DNA from: Monosiga brevicollis MX1
Lineage: Eukaryota; Opisthokonta; Choanoflagellata; Craspedida; Salpingoecidae
Length of the DNA stretch: 64,000 bases
Assembly (NCBI RefSeq): GCF_000002865.3
Contig: NW_001865047.1
Span: 823,955-887,954 of the forward strand
Direction: 5' to 3'
In this document: positions 22,728-34,414 of the stretch, piece after piece
How positions within the stretch are numbered: position 1 is the first letter of the stretch
Layout of the letters: each line of letters begins with the position of its first letter
The notes under the pieces: model-generated
Databases searched by the model: none
What the model was told of the DNA's origin: nothing
Seen by the model: only the letters and a program-made list of their open reading frames with translations
Made by a program: the position numbers and the translations under genes

Positions 22728-24542
22728 TGGAAAAATTTGAGCTGCCGCCGATTCAGCTGCATCAGCGAATGTTCATGCAGGCGATGATCAGCCACAAGTT
22801 CCTGGCTGCAGAGGATGCAAAGATTCTTCACGAGCGATGCTGCAAGGCTGCGCGCGGTAAGTGGGACGAGCTGCCGCCGACTGAAGAAACGTTCAACTGC
22901 GTCATTGGTCAGCAACACTCATTCGTGCGGCCCCATGCTTGCAGTCGAGGAGAGCTTTGAAACAACGTGCGGTGTTGTTCGGAAAGCTCTCAAGGTCCTC
23001 GACCTGGACCTCGCCGATCGGGCCCTCGATGACACGGGCGTTGTCGTCTACGCCATTGCACGTTGACCACTTCTCGTTGCGCGCTCAGATTCCAAAGAAG
23101 ACGATCAAGTGCCGTTGCATGGCTCATCATGCTTGTGCGTCTTGCAGGTCAATGTTGTGGAAGATGAACAGAGCAAGCTGGGCACACACTATGACAAGCC
23201 AACCATTCAGTTTCTTAACGCAGTGGTGCGTCGAGTCGTTGCACAACGCCTGCCTTCTCCGACATGTGCTTTTCACGGGTGACTCTGGCTCTATAGCTCG
23301 AGGAAATGCTGTCCTCGGTCGAGGGGGCCATCAGCCACTCCGCCGCCCTCGAGAGCATCACGTCGATGAAGGATCGGTAGGAAGCAGCTTTGCTGTTTGA
23401 TGCTTGCCCATGACTCTGCTCCTATCGTTTTGAATGTCCCGTCTGTCGCCTCATTCTGAACGCTGGCGCCGGCGCGACAGCAACCTGACCCATGGCGAAG
23501 GCGATCGTTGCCTCAAGAGATTCATCGCCGACGGATGGCTGACCTTTGTGGTACATCGCGCACACCCTGTCTTGTTTCTTCAGCTTGCCTCCCTTTGCCT
23601 CCCATGCTGGTTGGTCACAGTGGATGTCTGATCCGCTTTTGACATCGACAGAGAGAGCTCGAGGCTTACACACTGGGGCCCCGAGGTCAACTGGAACTAC
23701 TGCCCATGCTACAACGGCGATTTGAGGATCGCATTCAGCCATGCTTCATCTGCAAGCACTTTATTGCCTTTGTAAGTTGAGTTCGTGAAGCCAGTGGGAT
23801 GCTGCTCCTCTTCTGGCGCCCGCTCGACGCGGTGGTCTGCTTTGCTGCCTGAAGTTCAGCCTCACCCCATTGCGTTGGGCTCCACGTGCTTTGCCCATTT
23901 AGGGTCAAAACTGCGGCAATGAGGAATGTGACTGTCGCGTGCATGTGTATTGTTTGTGCAAATACGCCAACAGTGTTGCCGTCGATGGATCAAGGTGCGG
24001 CTACTCGCACCTGCCGTGCGATTCAACAGCGGAGTTTTAGGGACGCTCATCCCCCGAACGCACTTCAACACCAGCAGTGAGGTCAAGTGTCCCTCTTGCT
24101 CCGAAGCCTGGCCCCACGATCTCGAGCCCTTGATGCGCCACAAGGAGCAAACAAACTACCGCATTGAGTGGCCTCCAATGGTCGAGCCCGAGGCACTCGA
24201 TGAGGTGGCCGAGGATGCAGCCTCTGCTGCCGCCACCGATGCCGGTGCTGCCCACAGTAAGTGTCTCAAAGCTCGGCCAATCCATCACCGGCCTAACTTG
24301 GCACCCATCTACCACGCGTCATCATCACTGTGGCTCTTTTCGTTTCAGGCTCGCCTGGGGCAAAGCGCACAGCCGCAGAGACCACCGTCGAGAGCAATGA
24401 AGATCAAGGCAACCTTGCACGGTACGTGTCCCTTTAGAAGCCTGCATATTGGCCATGCAGGAAGTAAGGCAGCAGCTTCTCATGCATGAACATGCTTCAC
24501 CACCTTGACAGGCGTCGTAGCACACGGAGTCGTCGCTCTTGA
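22728..24542 (+). CDS. NSMCE1 (Nse1), RING subunit of the SMC5/6 complex
   Basis: Nse1 is a winged-helix plus RING-like subunit of the SMC5/6 DNA-repair complex and acts with MAGE/Nse3 as a ubiquitin-ligase module in the nucleus. The exons splice as IQLHQRMFMQAMISHKFLAAEDA (22728-22907), VEESFETTCGVVRKALKVLD, VNVVEDEQSKLGTHYDKPTI, LEEMLSSVEGAISHS, then LKRFIADGWLTFV (winged helix) and LEAYTLGPRGQLELLP. The variant RING follows: PCFICKHFIAF, GQNCGNEECDCRVHVYCLCKYA and KCPSCSEAWP. A charged tail ends RRSTRSRRS, with the stop at 24540-24542. RING ligands C4HC3 are all present. The donor near 23062 is non-obvious, so that junction is approximate. The gene is divergent from eIF2B epsilon and convergent with the next gene. 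Confidence 0.9.
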
Positions 24543-24829
24543 GCTTCCAGTTTGACGAGCCGCTGGGCGGCCGATATTGATGGCGGGCAGGTGTCGACAC
24601 TGTTTGGTGATACGGTGTTCATTCTAGGCGATGTCAACTTTTGGATTGTGGCATCGTCTGTTAACCCAACGATGTGCCTTTGTTTTGGGAGTGTTCTCTC
24701 GTGCTTGGTTAAAAAAAAAAAAATAAATAAATCACAAGTCAAAAATCGAATTTTCCTCTCTCTTCTAGACACCCTTTTGTTTTTTTGTTTTTTTTTGAGA
24801 TTCGCCAAGCGAAGGGGTCACGATAGCGC

Positions 24830-27657
24830 TTAGGGGGCCGCGCCGAAAACACGGGAAAGAGGCAAGGCAACGTTGCGCTGGTAGAGGACGGCCAAGGCCA
24901 TGGCCACCAAGCCGGGCACAGATCGTAGATCTGCGAGGGAGTGTGTGAGCGCATAGCCTGCTACAGCAGTGGCAATGATGACGCTCCAATTCTGCACACA
25001 AGAACGCAATCAGGTGAGACCAAGACGATGAGGTAATTCAGGACAAGCGGGTCACAAACGATTCCCAACGCCTTTTCAAAATGAGGCACACAGCAGACAG
25101 GGGAAGGGCTTTACCGTGTATCGATAGCTGATGTACGCAGCTGCTGCGGTCGTGAGCACAAGAGTCATGACCCGCAAACCTGTCAGCGTGCTGCACAGAT
25201 CCGGGTGGGTAAGACAGGCAATGAATGATATGACCAAGGCCACATCGTTGAGAGCGACAACAACAACAACAAAGGACAGGACGCTCGTACCGAGTCAGGC
25301 TCAGAAAGTCGAAGGGAAGGGGTTGATCTGCCAAAGCATTGCAAGCCGCAACGGCTTGAGGAGGACAGACGTCAAGATCAAAAAGTTGATCGGGAGGCGT
25401 GATGTCGCCAAGCTGGCGCTGGAAGGGCTCTTGGGGCGCGCCGCAGGTCACCTTCAGGCACGCGTCAACGACGCTGTAAATGAGTGACAGACTCTCATCG
25501 GGCAGATCAACTTGCTGTGGGACGACGATGGGTGGGCTGGCCTGCAGCAGGCTTGCTGCCGCGATGGAGCCCGAATTCCAGAGCGCAACCAGCTGAGGAG
25601 CGGACAGCAAGTTCATCGTCAGCGCCGAGCCAATGGCGGCCATGGTCGGCACGAGCAATGCCGCGCCAGCCTGCAGATCAACAAGTGCCGATCGCAGGCC
25701 ATAAGCCAGCGGCAGAGCCACAATTAAGATGAAAAAGAGGGCATCCAGAGCCAGGGAAGGCGGGAAAACAGTGGCCAGGATGACGTAGATGGCGCCGAGA
25801 GGGATGTAAGCAAGCAAGGCGTTGAGCAGCGTCAGGGCTGCAATAATGCCGACGACAAAGACGGCATGGCCGTAGAACATGAGCAGGGCCGCTTCCAGAC
25901 TCGCATTGTGAAAAAACGTGCGGAAAAGGCGCGCCATCGATTCGGCCACGAGGTCGGCCTCAACGCGAAAGGCCTGCAGCGGGGCCTGGGCCATACCCTG
26001 GGCCTGCAGTTCATTGCGAGGGAACCGGTAGCCCAAACCAGCGAGAAGAATGGTGGCCAATGTGGCTGCCAAAAGTGTGTGACGGTAGCTCTGACCCAGG
26101 AATTGAGCCATGCCTTGTAGGTACAGAACAGGGGCCAGCGTTGCAACGCGGAAAACCACGGTAGACATCTCGGCAAAGGAGCGGCCCAGTTGCCAGAGGC
26201 CCGAGGCATGCTGGCCAAAGCTGCCATCGTGAAGCAGTGCATCCCAAGCGTCCTCGAGGCGGGCAAACAGTGGAGCAATGACGGCTGTCAGAGGAGCCAA
26301 GATGCGCCAGGGACGAAGCAACAAGTTGGGAACCAGGTATGCCACGGAAATGATCTGAGTCAGGAAGAGGAGGGCTCCCACGGCCGCGCTCCAGAGGATC
26401 AGCCATTCACGCAGGGAGGGTGTGTTATTGGAAGCAAACGCAATGACATCCCAGTTGAGCGCCCAGCCATGTGCGTAAGCCTTGGCTCCGACAAACAAAA
26501 TGGCTGTCCCCAAAATCTGAATGGCGGCGTCAAGCCAGCCAAATCTTGGGATGGCGGAAATCAGGGCAGCATTGCTGGGGGGAGGGGTCGTGGGACGTGG
26601 GGCTGGTACATTGGTGGTCACGGGGCGATGAGTGGCCTGAGCCTGAGCACGAGCCTGGGTTTGTGCTTGAGTGGACGCACGAGCTCGCGCTTGCGCCTGG
26701 ACCTGGGCCGCTCGGGCCTGGGCAGCTCGCGCTTGAGCCGCTCGGGCCTGCGCTTGGGCGGCCGCAGCGGCCGTTGTCATGTGGCTGAGGCGATCCCGCT
26801 CCGCCATGCTGCGTTGGAGGGATTCTTCAAATTGGAGGCGGCGTTCATAGCGCTGTTCTTGGTAGGGTAGAGGGTTATCAAACCCACTATTGGCTTCGCG
26901 CAGGCGATTGGCATAGACAGGATGACGAGCGGCATGCTCGGCCACGTCGGGGGCACCAGCAAGAAACTCCTGAAACTGGCGCGGGTTTCGCAGGCGACTC
27001 AAAAACCGGTGACGTTCAGCCGCATCAAGGCCACGAAAGCTTTCACGCAGCAGTCCCAGCTCCTTTTGAGTCATTTCACGCCCTGAGCACCGAGCGGGAG
27101 CGGACGATGAGAGCGTGAAAAGATGGTTCGTGGCCAATACGAAGGGCAAAGAGCAAAAGCCAAGCCGGACCTTGTTCCTCGAATTGAAAAGAGGTGAGAC
27201 GGTGACGGGCATAGTTTCGGACATGCTGCGCGACCTGGCCAATAATTGTTTGCTGACGAGGCTGGGCTCCAGCCAGACGATTTTTGTCGTCCTTGTTGTC
27301 ATCCTCGTCGTCGTCGTCGTCGTCATCGTCATCGTCATCGTCATCGTCACTGTCCAGTTGGCTGGCAGCGGAGACGCGAGCTGGTTGATACTGTTTCAAA
27401 AGGCATGGCCTGTCGTGAGGGCGCGCGCGGGGGGTTAAAGCGGGAGCAACGAATGCGCATACCTGGGGCGTGCGTTTGCGGGCAGGTGGGTCAGAGTTGC
27501 CACTTTCAAAAACGAGCTCCACAATCAAGAGGGCAACAACAATGGCCACCACAACAGCCACGATGATGACACCATAGGTGCTGAGCATCACATGCACCGA
27601 GTCGAGCAGCGCCTCAAGCAGAGAGTCGCCTGCATGGGGACCTGCGCGCCGGCTCAT
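24830..27657 (-). CDS. Multi-pass membrane protein, family not recognised
   Basis: Five exons join in frame: 27463-27657, 27171-27390, 25291-27082, a small exon about 25110-25190 (TLTGLRVMTLVLTTAAAAY) and 24830-24991. Order of features: an N-terminal membrane anchor (YGVIIVAVVVAIVVALLIVELVF), a run of about 14 Asp, and a helical segment (RHRFLSRLRNPRQFQEFLAG). Then come a charged coiled-coil-like stretch, an Ala/Gln/Arg repeat region (QARAAQARAAQ, near 26640-26770), a Pro/Thr linker, and some 8-10 predicted membrane helices (AAIQILGTAILFVGAKAYAH, LILWSAAVGALLFLTQIISV, AVFVVGIIAALTLLNALLAYI, DALFFILIVALPLAYGL). It looks like a transporter or channel-sized membrane protein, but I cannot name it. 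An in-frame upstream ATG at 27771 could add 38 residues. Confidence 0.75.
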
Positions 27658-28750
27658 GCTGTACCGTGAAAGAGCAGAGAAGAGGTGAGACCGATAGTAG
27701 CGACGGTGATGGCATTCCCAACCTTCGCCAGCCCGGGGAGCATAAAAGCGACCTCTCAAAGCAAGATGCATTCAACTACAGCCCCATCCAGTACACACGA
27801 CGACTGCCAGCTGCCGGCTGCCGTTTGACACACACACACCTGAACGTTCGCTCGCTCTCTCACACACACACTCTGTTGTTTTTAAAAAAAAAAAAAAAAA
27901 ATTCATCCAAAATTTACCAGCGCACGAATGCAGTGAAAATTTTGATACATTTTACAGTCGACGAAACAAGTGAGATATGTTACTGTATAATAGTGTGCGT
28001 ACATTACACTATGATAAATACAAAGTGTAAATTTTGTTACAGTCGAGCTTCTCGCGCGATGCTTTCAACAGGCACATAACTTGTTGTGTGTATGTTTCAA
28101 CGCCAACTCTCTCAGTTGGAGCTATTCTTGGATCGTTTCTCTGAAAGATAGGCGTAAGCAAGCGTAACTGGATGCCAAGCCATGACCACTCTCTCAACTC
28201 GCTTGCTCTCAGCTACATACCTCTGCCAGCTTCATTTTCCTTTGGAACAACAAAAGGTAAAGCAAGCTGGAAGCGAGCCATCAAACGGCAGCGCCGCCAG
28301 TGAATGCTGCATTCGCCCGTGAGATGAATACGGCAGCCTGGTCCACACGAACAGAGTCACTCGTCCGTTGAATCACTTGCTCAGATGGTGGCGAGACTGC
28401 AAAAGTCAAATTAGACAGGGGTGGGAGAAGTTTGAGCTGAATCACGTGGCAATGTGTGTGTGTGCTTGTGTGAGTGTGTGGGCGTGCGAGTGTATGTGCA
28501 AACGGCAGCGGCCTGTTTGGAACCACGGGTCGATCGGCCTCTGCTACGTGGCTGTTCTTGTTAATCCTCATTTGCCACAAATGCCAATCTTGTGTCACCC
28601 CCGCCGCCATGATCTCCGTCATCATCACCACACACACACACACACAAGCAAAGCGCGCGTTGTTCTGACACTTATACTTGTGCACTGGCTCTGGTTTGGC
28701 AGGTCTCGGTGCCATTGGCATAGGAGTGGCTGTGAGACAACGAGCGCTTG
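27658..28750. other. Divergent intergenic region with AT-rich island
   Basis: This lies between the membrane protein (-) and histidyl-tRNA synthetase (+). It contains a CA-rich patch and an A run at about 27885-27901, an AT-rich island to about 28060 with short inverted repeats, and CA/GT tracts near 28455-28495 and 28630-28645. A few open stretches next to splice-like sites were seen but did not form a convincing gene. Confidence 0.5.
27990..28046. repeat. Nested short inverted and direct repeats in AT-rich island
   Basis: ATAGTGT (27990-27996) pairs with ACACTAT (28006-28012), and TACACT (28005-28010) pairs with AGTGTA further on. The decamer TTACAGTCGA occurs at 27952-27961 and again at 28037-28046. 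This may be a small non-autonomous transposon remnant or a regulatory palindrome; neither is proven. Confidence 0.4.
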
Positions 28751-31700
28751 ATGTGGCGAGCTTCGATCCGATTGCCGCGCCCGCTTCTTTTGCCGCTCCA
28801 GCTCCACTCGGCAGTTCGCAGCAGCACCGCGTCTAGCCGGTTTCAACCCATTTGGCATCACCAGCTTGGCACCTCGCTCCGTCCTTACACCTCCAACATG
28901 GATCCCTTGGCCAGCTTGACCCGCCGCGCCGAGGAGGCTGTACGTTCCATCATGTGTACGCCTGTGCCAAACCGGTCTCAGCCGTGACACAACCTCATAG
29001 CTTCCTTTGTCCATCATGATCATTGATAGGAGGCCATGATCGCCACCCTGAATGAGCGCATTGCTCGCATGGAAGCCTCGGCCCAGGCGTCTGCAGCAAC
29101 TGCGGTGCGGCCAAAGCTCCCTCCATTCTCCTTTGCGGCTGGTGTTTGCTCACCATGCGCTTCGCTGTCCGCAGTCAACAACTCCTGCCGCACCCGCAAG
29201 CGCAGCACCGGCCGCCTCCGCCGCTTCTGCAGCAGACCCAGCCTCGGAGCTTTTGGCCCAGATTGGTGAGCAATCGACAAAGGTTCGCGGTCTCAAGTCC
29301 AACAAGGCAGACAAGGCCGTCATTCAGGAGGAGGTCGCCGCTCTCTTGGAGCTCAAGGCCAAGTACAAGGACTTGACAGGTACGCCCTCCTCTGCCCATC
29401 CGCCAACAAGAGCCAACATTCCCAGTTGATGCTAATTTATTACCGCCTGCAGGCGAGGACCCCGCGCCGACCAATGCCTCCAAGAAGAACTTTAAACGCT
29501 CGGCTGCGGCCAAGACCCAGGACCAAAAGTTCCAGCTCAAAAATCCCAAGGTTGATCCCCTGCGTCGAGTTGTGCTCATGCCACGATTGCACGACTTGTG
29601 CAAAGTTGTGTCTGCTGCAGCAAACCAACTTTGCAGGTACTCACTCATGCGCTGCGCTGCGGGGTTGTAGGGTATGCGTGATTACGGGCCCGAGAAAATG
29701 GCTGTGCGAGAGCTTGTCTTCAAGCGCATCGTTGAGGTCCGTGCATCTCACATTAACCGATGGGGATTGCTCGTGCACGTGCACCGGCATCTTGCCTCAT
29801 TTTTTTTTTTTGCACTCTCGCTCACCGTGTTATGCTCTGGCGCAACGCTGCCCAGGTCTTCAAGCGTCACGGCGCCGTCACCATTGACACACCGGTCATG
29901 GAGCTCAAGGTTCGCCAGCGAACATCCAACTTTTTCCTTCCATTTGTTGGCTGGACAGACGTCTCTATACGCTTTGTCATGGTTCACAGCGCTCATCAAC
30001 CGTGTCGCATGTGCCTTATTTTCGTTGACGCAGGAGACGCTCACTGGCAAGTATGGTGAGGACAGCAAGCTCATTTACGATCTCGCTGATCAGGTGTGTG
30101 TGCCATCAGAGATGATTTACCTTTACCAGAAGAGCAACCTTGGTGGACGGTTCTGCTTGTCTTGCTGTCCATGGTCACGCTCACCCCTCAATTCTTGCCG
30201 CATGCGTGTCTTTGGATATCCGGGTTGACACCTTAGGGTGGCGAGCTTCTTGCGCTGCGTTATGACTTGACTGTGCCTTTTGCCCGCTATGTGGCCATGA
30301 ACAGCATCAAGCAAATCAAGGTGCGTTCTGGGTACCTGGGTCAATCAAGTATCAGCACGACCAGGCCTCATGCACCTTTGGCTTGTCTTTGAATAGCGTT
30401 ATCACATTGCACGCGTGTACCGCCGCGACCAGCCCAGCGTGACCACTGGTCGCTATCGCGAGTTTTACCAATGCGTACGTGCTGCTGCCATCCAGCCATC
30501 ATGTCACAATGGCAAAATCCGAAAGCCTGCCACTGTCACCAATCTTCTGCATCGGACCTCAACCTGTGCTTCATCCTATAGGACATTGATATTGCGGGCC
30601 AGTTCAATGGAAAAATGATGCCCGATGCTGAATGCGTCAAGATTGTCACTGGTGCGCACCATGCTGTTTGTCAAACACGGCTCATCATTGTATTTTTTTT
30701 TTTTTTTTTTTCCTTTTTGCTCTTTTCCTTGCCTTACTCATCTGATGGCCTGCGCCTCTGACCCGCTCCGGTATTCTTGTTGCTCCTGTACTCGATAGAG
30801 GTGCTGGATGGCCTCAAGCTGGGTGACTATGTGGTCAAGGTCAACAACCGCAAGCTGCTTGACGGTATTTTCGCCGTTTGCGGTGTGCCCGAGGCCAGCT
30901 TCCGCGCCATTTGCTCGGCCGTGGACAAGCTTGACAAGCAGCCCTGGAACGAAGTCAAGGCTGAAATGGTGGACGAAAAGGGTCTGCCGGCTGAAAGCGC
31001 CGATCGCATCGGCGAGTACGTTCAGCTGCGAGCTGGCACCGGCGCCAACTTTTCCATGCCCAACGCCGATCTCATTGCCCGCCTCAAGTCGATTGAAGAG
31101 CTCTATGCCAATCCCATGGCCAAGGAGGGTATGTGGTGCTCGTGCGGCTCGCTGCTGGCTTGCCTGATCTTTTGCCACTCCCGACAGCCGGCACAGCAGT
31201 TTTGGCTGTTGATTTTTGACTGGCTGCCAACGGCAACTCACCGTCGTTTTGCTGTCATTAGGCATTGACGAGATGGAAAAGCTGCTTGATTACTGCCGCA
31301 TGATGAACTGCGAGCACCGCGTACGTGCATCGTTGACCTCATACCTTGGACAGTGATGTGCGCATATCTGACTGGGCTGCTTTTGTCTTGATTCTTTTTC
31401 AGGTCTCCTTTGACTGTAGCCTGGCGCGTGGCCTGGATTATTATACGGGTGTCATTTATGAGGCCGTCTTTGTCGGTGAGTAGTCTTGACCTTTGTAAAG
31501 CAGGCGAGTGGGGAAGCAGGTGTGGAGGTCTGTGTGGCTAAGCTCACCTCACAGCCTGTGGTTTGGCGGCTACTAGGCAAGCGTGTGGGCTCGGTTGCAG
31601 GCGGCGGTCGCTACGACAACTTGGTCGGCATGTTCGACGCCAAGGGTCGCAAGGTGCCTTGCGTTGGCGTCTCTCTCGGCGTCGAACGCCTGTTCACCAT

Positions 31701-32447
31701 TATGGAGGTGCGCATCATCGGCGACCAAGATCACATGCCCCCATTGAGGGCCTCCTCGCACCTCTTTGCATCTTATCGCGTTGGCCTGCATTTTTGTTCT
31801 TCTCTTGCATCATAGGAGCAAGCCAAGGAGGCCGGCGAGACTTTCCGTGAAACAGCGGTTCGTATTGGTGTGCCTTGGACTTTGCTGGGATCTGCGGGGT
31901 ATCATGTTTCCGACTCCTTCCTCCAACGATTTAGACGCAAGTGCTTGTGGCCAGTGGTCAAGGCATGGATAAGGAGCGCTTGCGCTACTGTACCCGCCTA
32001 TGGGAGGCACAAATTGGTGCCGTGGTACGTCTGGGAGCCTGTCACCTCGCACTGGATGCACGCACAGCTTGTTGAGCATGTTTGCGTTGGTTGTCGTCGT
32101 CATGTGGAACGCATTGTTGGGCGCTGGGTTTCAGACATCCTTCAAGTTGAAGCCGCGCCTCTTGGACCAGTTCCAGCAGTGTGAGACGGAGCAAATCCCT
32201 CTCTGTCTTGTGCTGGGCCCTGATGAATTGGAGCGTGGTGTCGTCAAGGTACGAGTTTGCTTCTCAAGTTGCCTGGTCATACGGTTTTTCGCGTGCTCTG
32301 TCCTGGCTCATCTATCTGTCGTCTTTTTTTGTGTGTGGTGGTGGGGGGTATTGTCTTTAGCTGCGCGTCATGTCGACGCGCGAGGAAATTGAGGTGCCTG
32401 ACGCGGAGATGGAGGCGGTGGTTCGAGCCAAGCTGGCCGAGCTCTGA
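28751..32447 (+). CDS. Histidyl-tRNA synthetase, probably dual cytosolic/mitochondrial
   Basis: Charges tRNA-His with histidine. Exon 1 (28751-28939) starts with a basic, acid-free, Ser/Arg/Leu-rich leader ([20 protein letters not shown]), a likely mitochondrial presequence. A second in-frame ATG at 28898 ([14 protein letters not shown]) would give the cytosolic form. An Ala-rich linker and a WHEP domain follow ([20 protein letters not shown]). The class II core then runs through many small exons: [53 protein letters not shown], motif 2 [20 protein letters not shown], and the histidine-A signature [13 protein letters not shown]. Motif 3 is [12 protein letters not shown]...[11 protein letters not shown]. 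The anticodon-binding domain includes [17 protein letters not shown] and [15 protein letters not shown]. The last exon ends VVRAKLAEL. About 15 exons; all motifs are intact. Confidence 0.96.
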
Positions 32448-32753
32448 TAGGGGGCTTTCCGATATCTGATGATTGGAGTGTTGCCATCCTCCCCTCTTTT
32501 GTGCGTGATTTGAATTTGCCGCTTTGTTTTTTTCCTGTGGGTCAATATACTCTCTGCTCAAGAAGCTGTGACCATGCCCAATGGATTTGTGACCTCTTCA
32601 ACAACACTTGCACGTGAACCAGAGCATGAAAACACACTCCGTCATGTGTTCGAGAGGAGAGATGAGAGGTGATGCATAGTTCCAAATTAGAGATGCACAT
32701 CTTACCTCTTTAAAGTAAAACAAGAAGTTTATCAACTGCGGACAGTTGACGCG

Positions 32754-32807
<54 letters not shown>

Positions 32808-32813
32808 GGCACG
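32448..32813. other. Intergenic spacer with GA tract
   Basis: This is the 3' flank of the histidyl-tRNA synthetase gene and the 5' flank of the UPF0415 gene, transcribed in the same direction. It holds a 50-bp GA tract at 32757-32806 ending 7 bp before the next start codon. No other structure was seen. Confidence 0.6.
32757..32806. repeat. (GA)n microsatellite at a start codon
   Basis: Fifty bases of GA on the coding strand immediately before ACGGCACG-ATG of the UPF0415 gene, so it must lie in the 5' UTR or core promoter. Confidence 0.95.
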
Positions 32814-34362
32814 ATGACCGAGACGGGCGAGGGCGAGGATGTGGCGGCTTTGTATGCGCAGCGATTGGCACAGGCCCAGGACTGCGTTGCGCGGGCTGCT
32901 GTGCTCAGCGAACAAGGGGTGGCCAACACGACCAAGGTACATTTGCTTTGTTTGGGCGCGCGGCGCTCTTTGCTTTTGGCCCACGTCCCTTGGCTGGCCT
33001 CCATATGCTCAGTCTTGACTGCAAATTGGCACAGATGCACCGTTCCCTGCAGGCCGAACTTGCCTTCCTGACGGCCCTCTCGCAAGACGAGGTTCGTGGC
33101 ATGCATCATTAACACACAAGGACCTGATATGGTTTATCCGAGCATGCGCCCTTGGCCCCTTTCTGACCCAAGTTGCCAAACCTGAATGTGACAAAATGCT
33201 ATTCTAGCTGGATGGCAAGAAACTCAAGTCCAGCAACCTAGACCATTGGCAGGTTGGAGGCGACGCTGTTGCTCGACCACTTGCTACTTTTGCGTTGTGC
33301 TGACCTGCGCCCTCTTGGTTCCGCTATGCCAGGCCATGCTGGACATTATGGAGCACCAGCCTGACGTGGTGGCCTGCGATAAAAAGGTGTGGGTCTCGAC
33401 GCTGGGAGCTCGGCCTTGCTTTGACCCAATTACCTTCATGACGATTGAAGAGAGCTGATACGGTTGCCGTGTCAATGCGCTTGCTTGTGGCGTTTGAATG
33501 ACAGTATACGGCGCGGATCTTACACGCCAATGGCCAGACTGTCAAGCGCACCCACGTGGTGGACGTTGTCACTCATGGCGGTACGTGGTGCGCCGCCAAG
33601 ACCTGATGGCCCAAGCAGTTGCCAGTCGACCCTCAGGTCAAGCTCGATGCGGCTGAGTAGGTGTTCGCTGGTACAAGGTGTCTGCACGGAATGCAGCTGC
33701 GCTGCACAACATCTTCCACGGTTTCTGCGCCTATGGCCAGCGCTCCCTGCATGTGCAGCTTCAGGTGACGTCTGCCCTCGTCACCTGGCGCCTTGTCTCA
33801 GTTCACCGTGCCACTAACCCTCTCTTTCTATTGCGCCTTTTCCTCTCCTTTGCCATTTAATTTGCAGGAGCTGGTGGCATTGGCGTCTGCGTGCCCCGTC
33901 GGCGACCGCATACCCGAGTACGCAAAAGACACCCCCACCTCATCACTTGACACTTTCCGCTCGATCGGTGAACTTTTGCTCAGCCCAAAACCTGTTGCTT
34001 CTAGCGTGGTGCTACGCTGTACCCAAGGCATAACGGACGATTTGCGTCGCGCGTGCGAAGGTTAGCATTATTGTCGGGAAGCAAATCATTGGTGCTCAAT
34101 GTGACGACTGGCCCGTCTCCCTTCATTCTGCTTTACTACTGTACATCGCTTGTGTTGTGCAGCCACTGGTGCTGCCGTGGAGGCAATGTCCGTGCCTGCA
34201 CCGCTGTTGCCGACGGAAGAGGAATCGGATGGCGCAGAGGATGATGCTTCAGATTTTACGAAGCTAGAGGTGCCGGTTGCAAAGCTTGCTGTGGGTGAGG
34301 TAAGCTCCATTTACATTGTCAATGTTTGCGAGCCAACTTTGCGCAAGCAGCCGTACGCGCGC

Positions 34363-34414
<52 letters not shown>

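Noticed and set aside
28281-28407. Minus-strand exon-like stretch ending RANAAFTGGAAV
   Set aside because: Good acceptor-like TTTTGCAG but no upstream exon to join; left as intergenic.
28182-28834. Possible small plus-strand gene with an exon reading [18 protein letters not shown]
   Set aside because: The frame overlaps the HisRS leader, and the candidate first exon (28182) does not join it in phase. The HisRS reading explains the sequence better.
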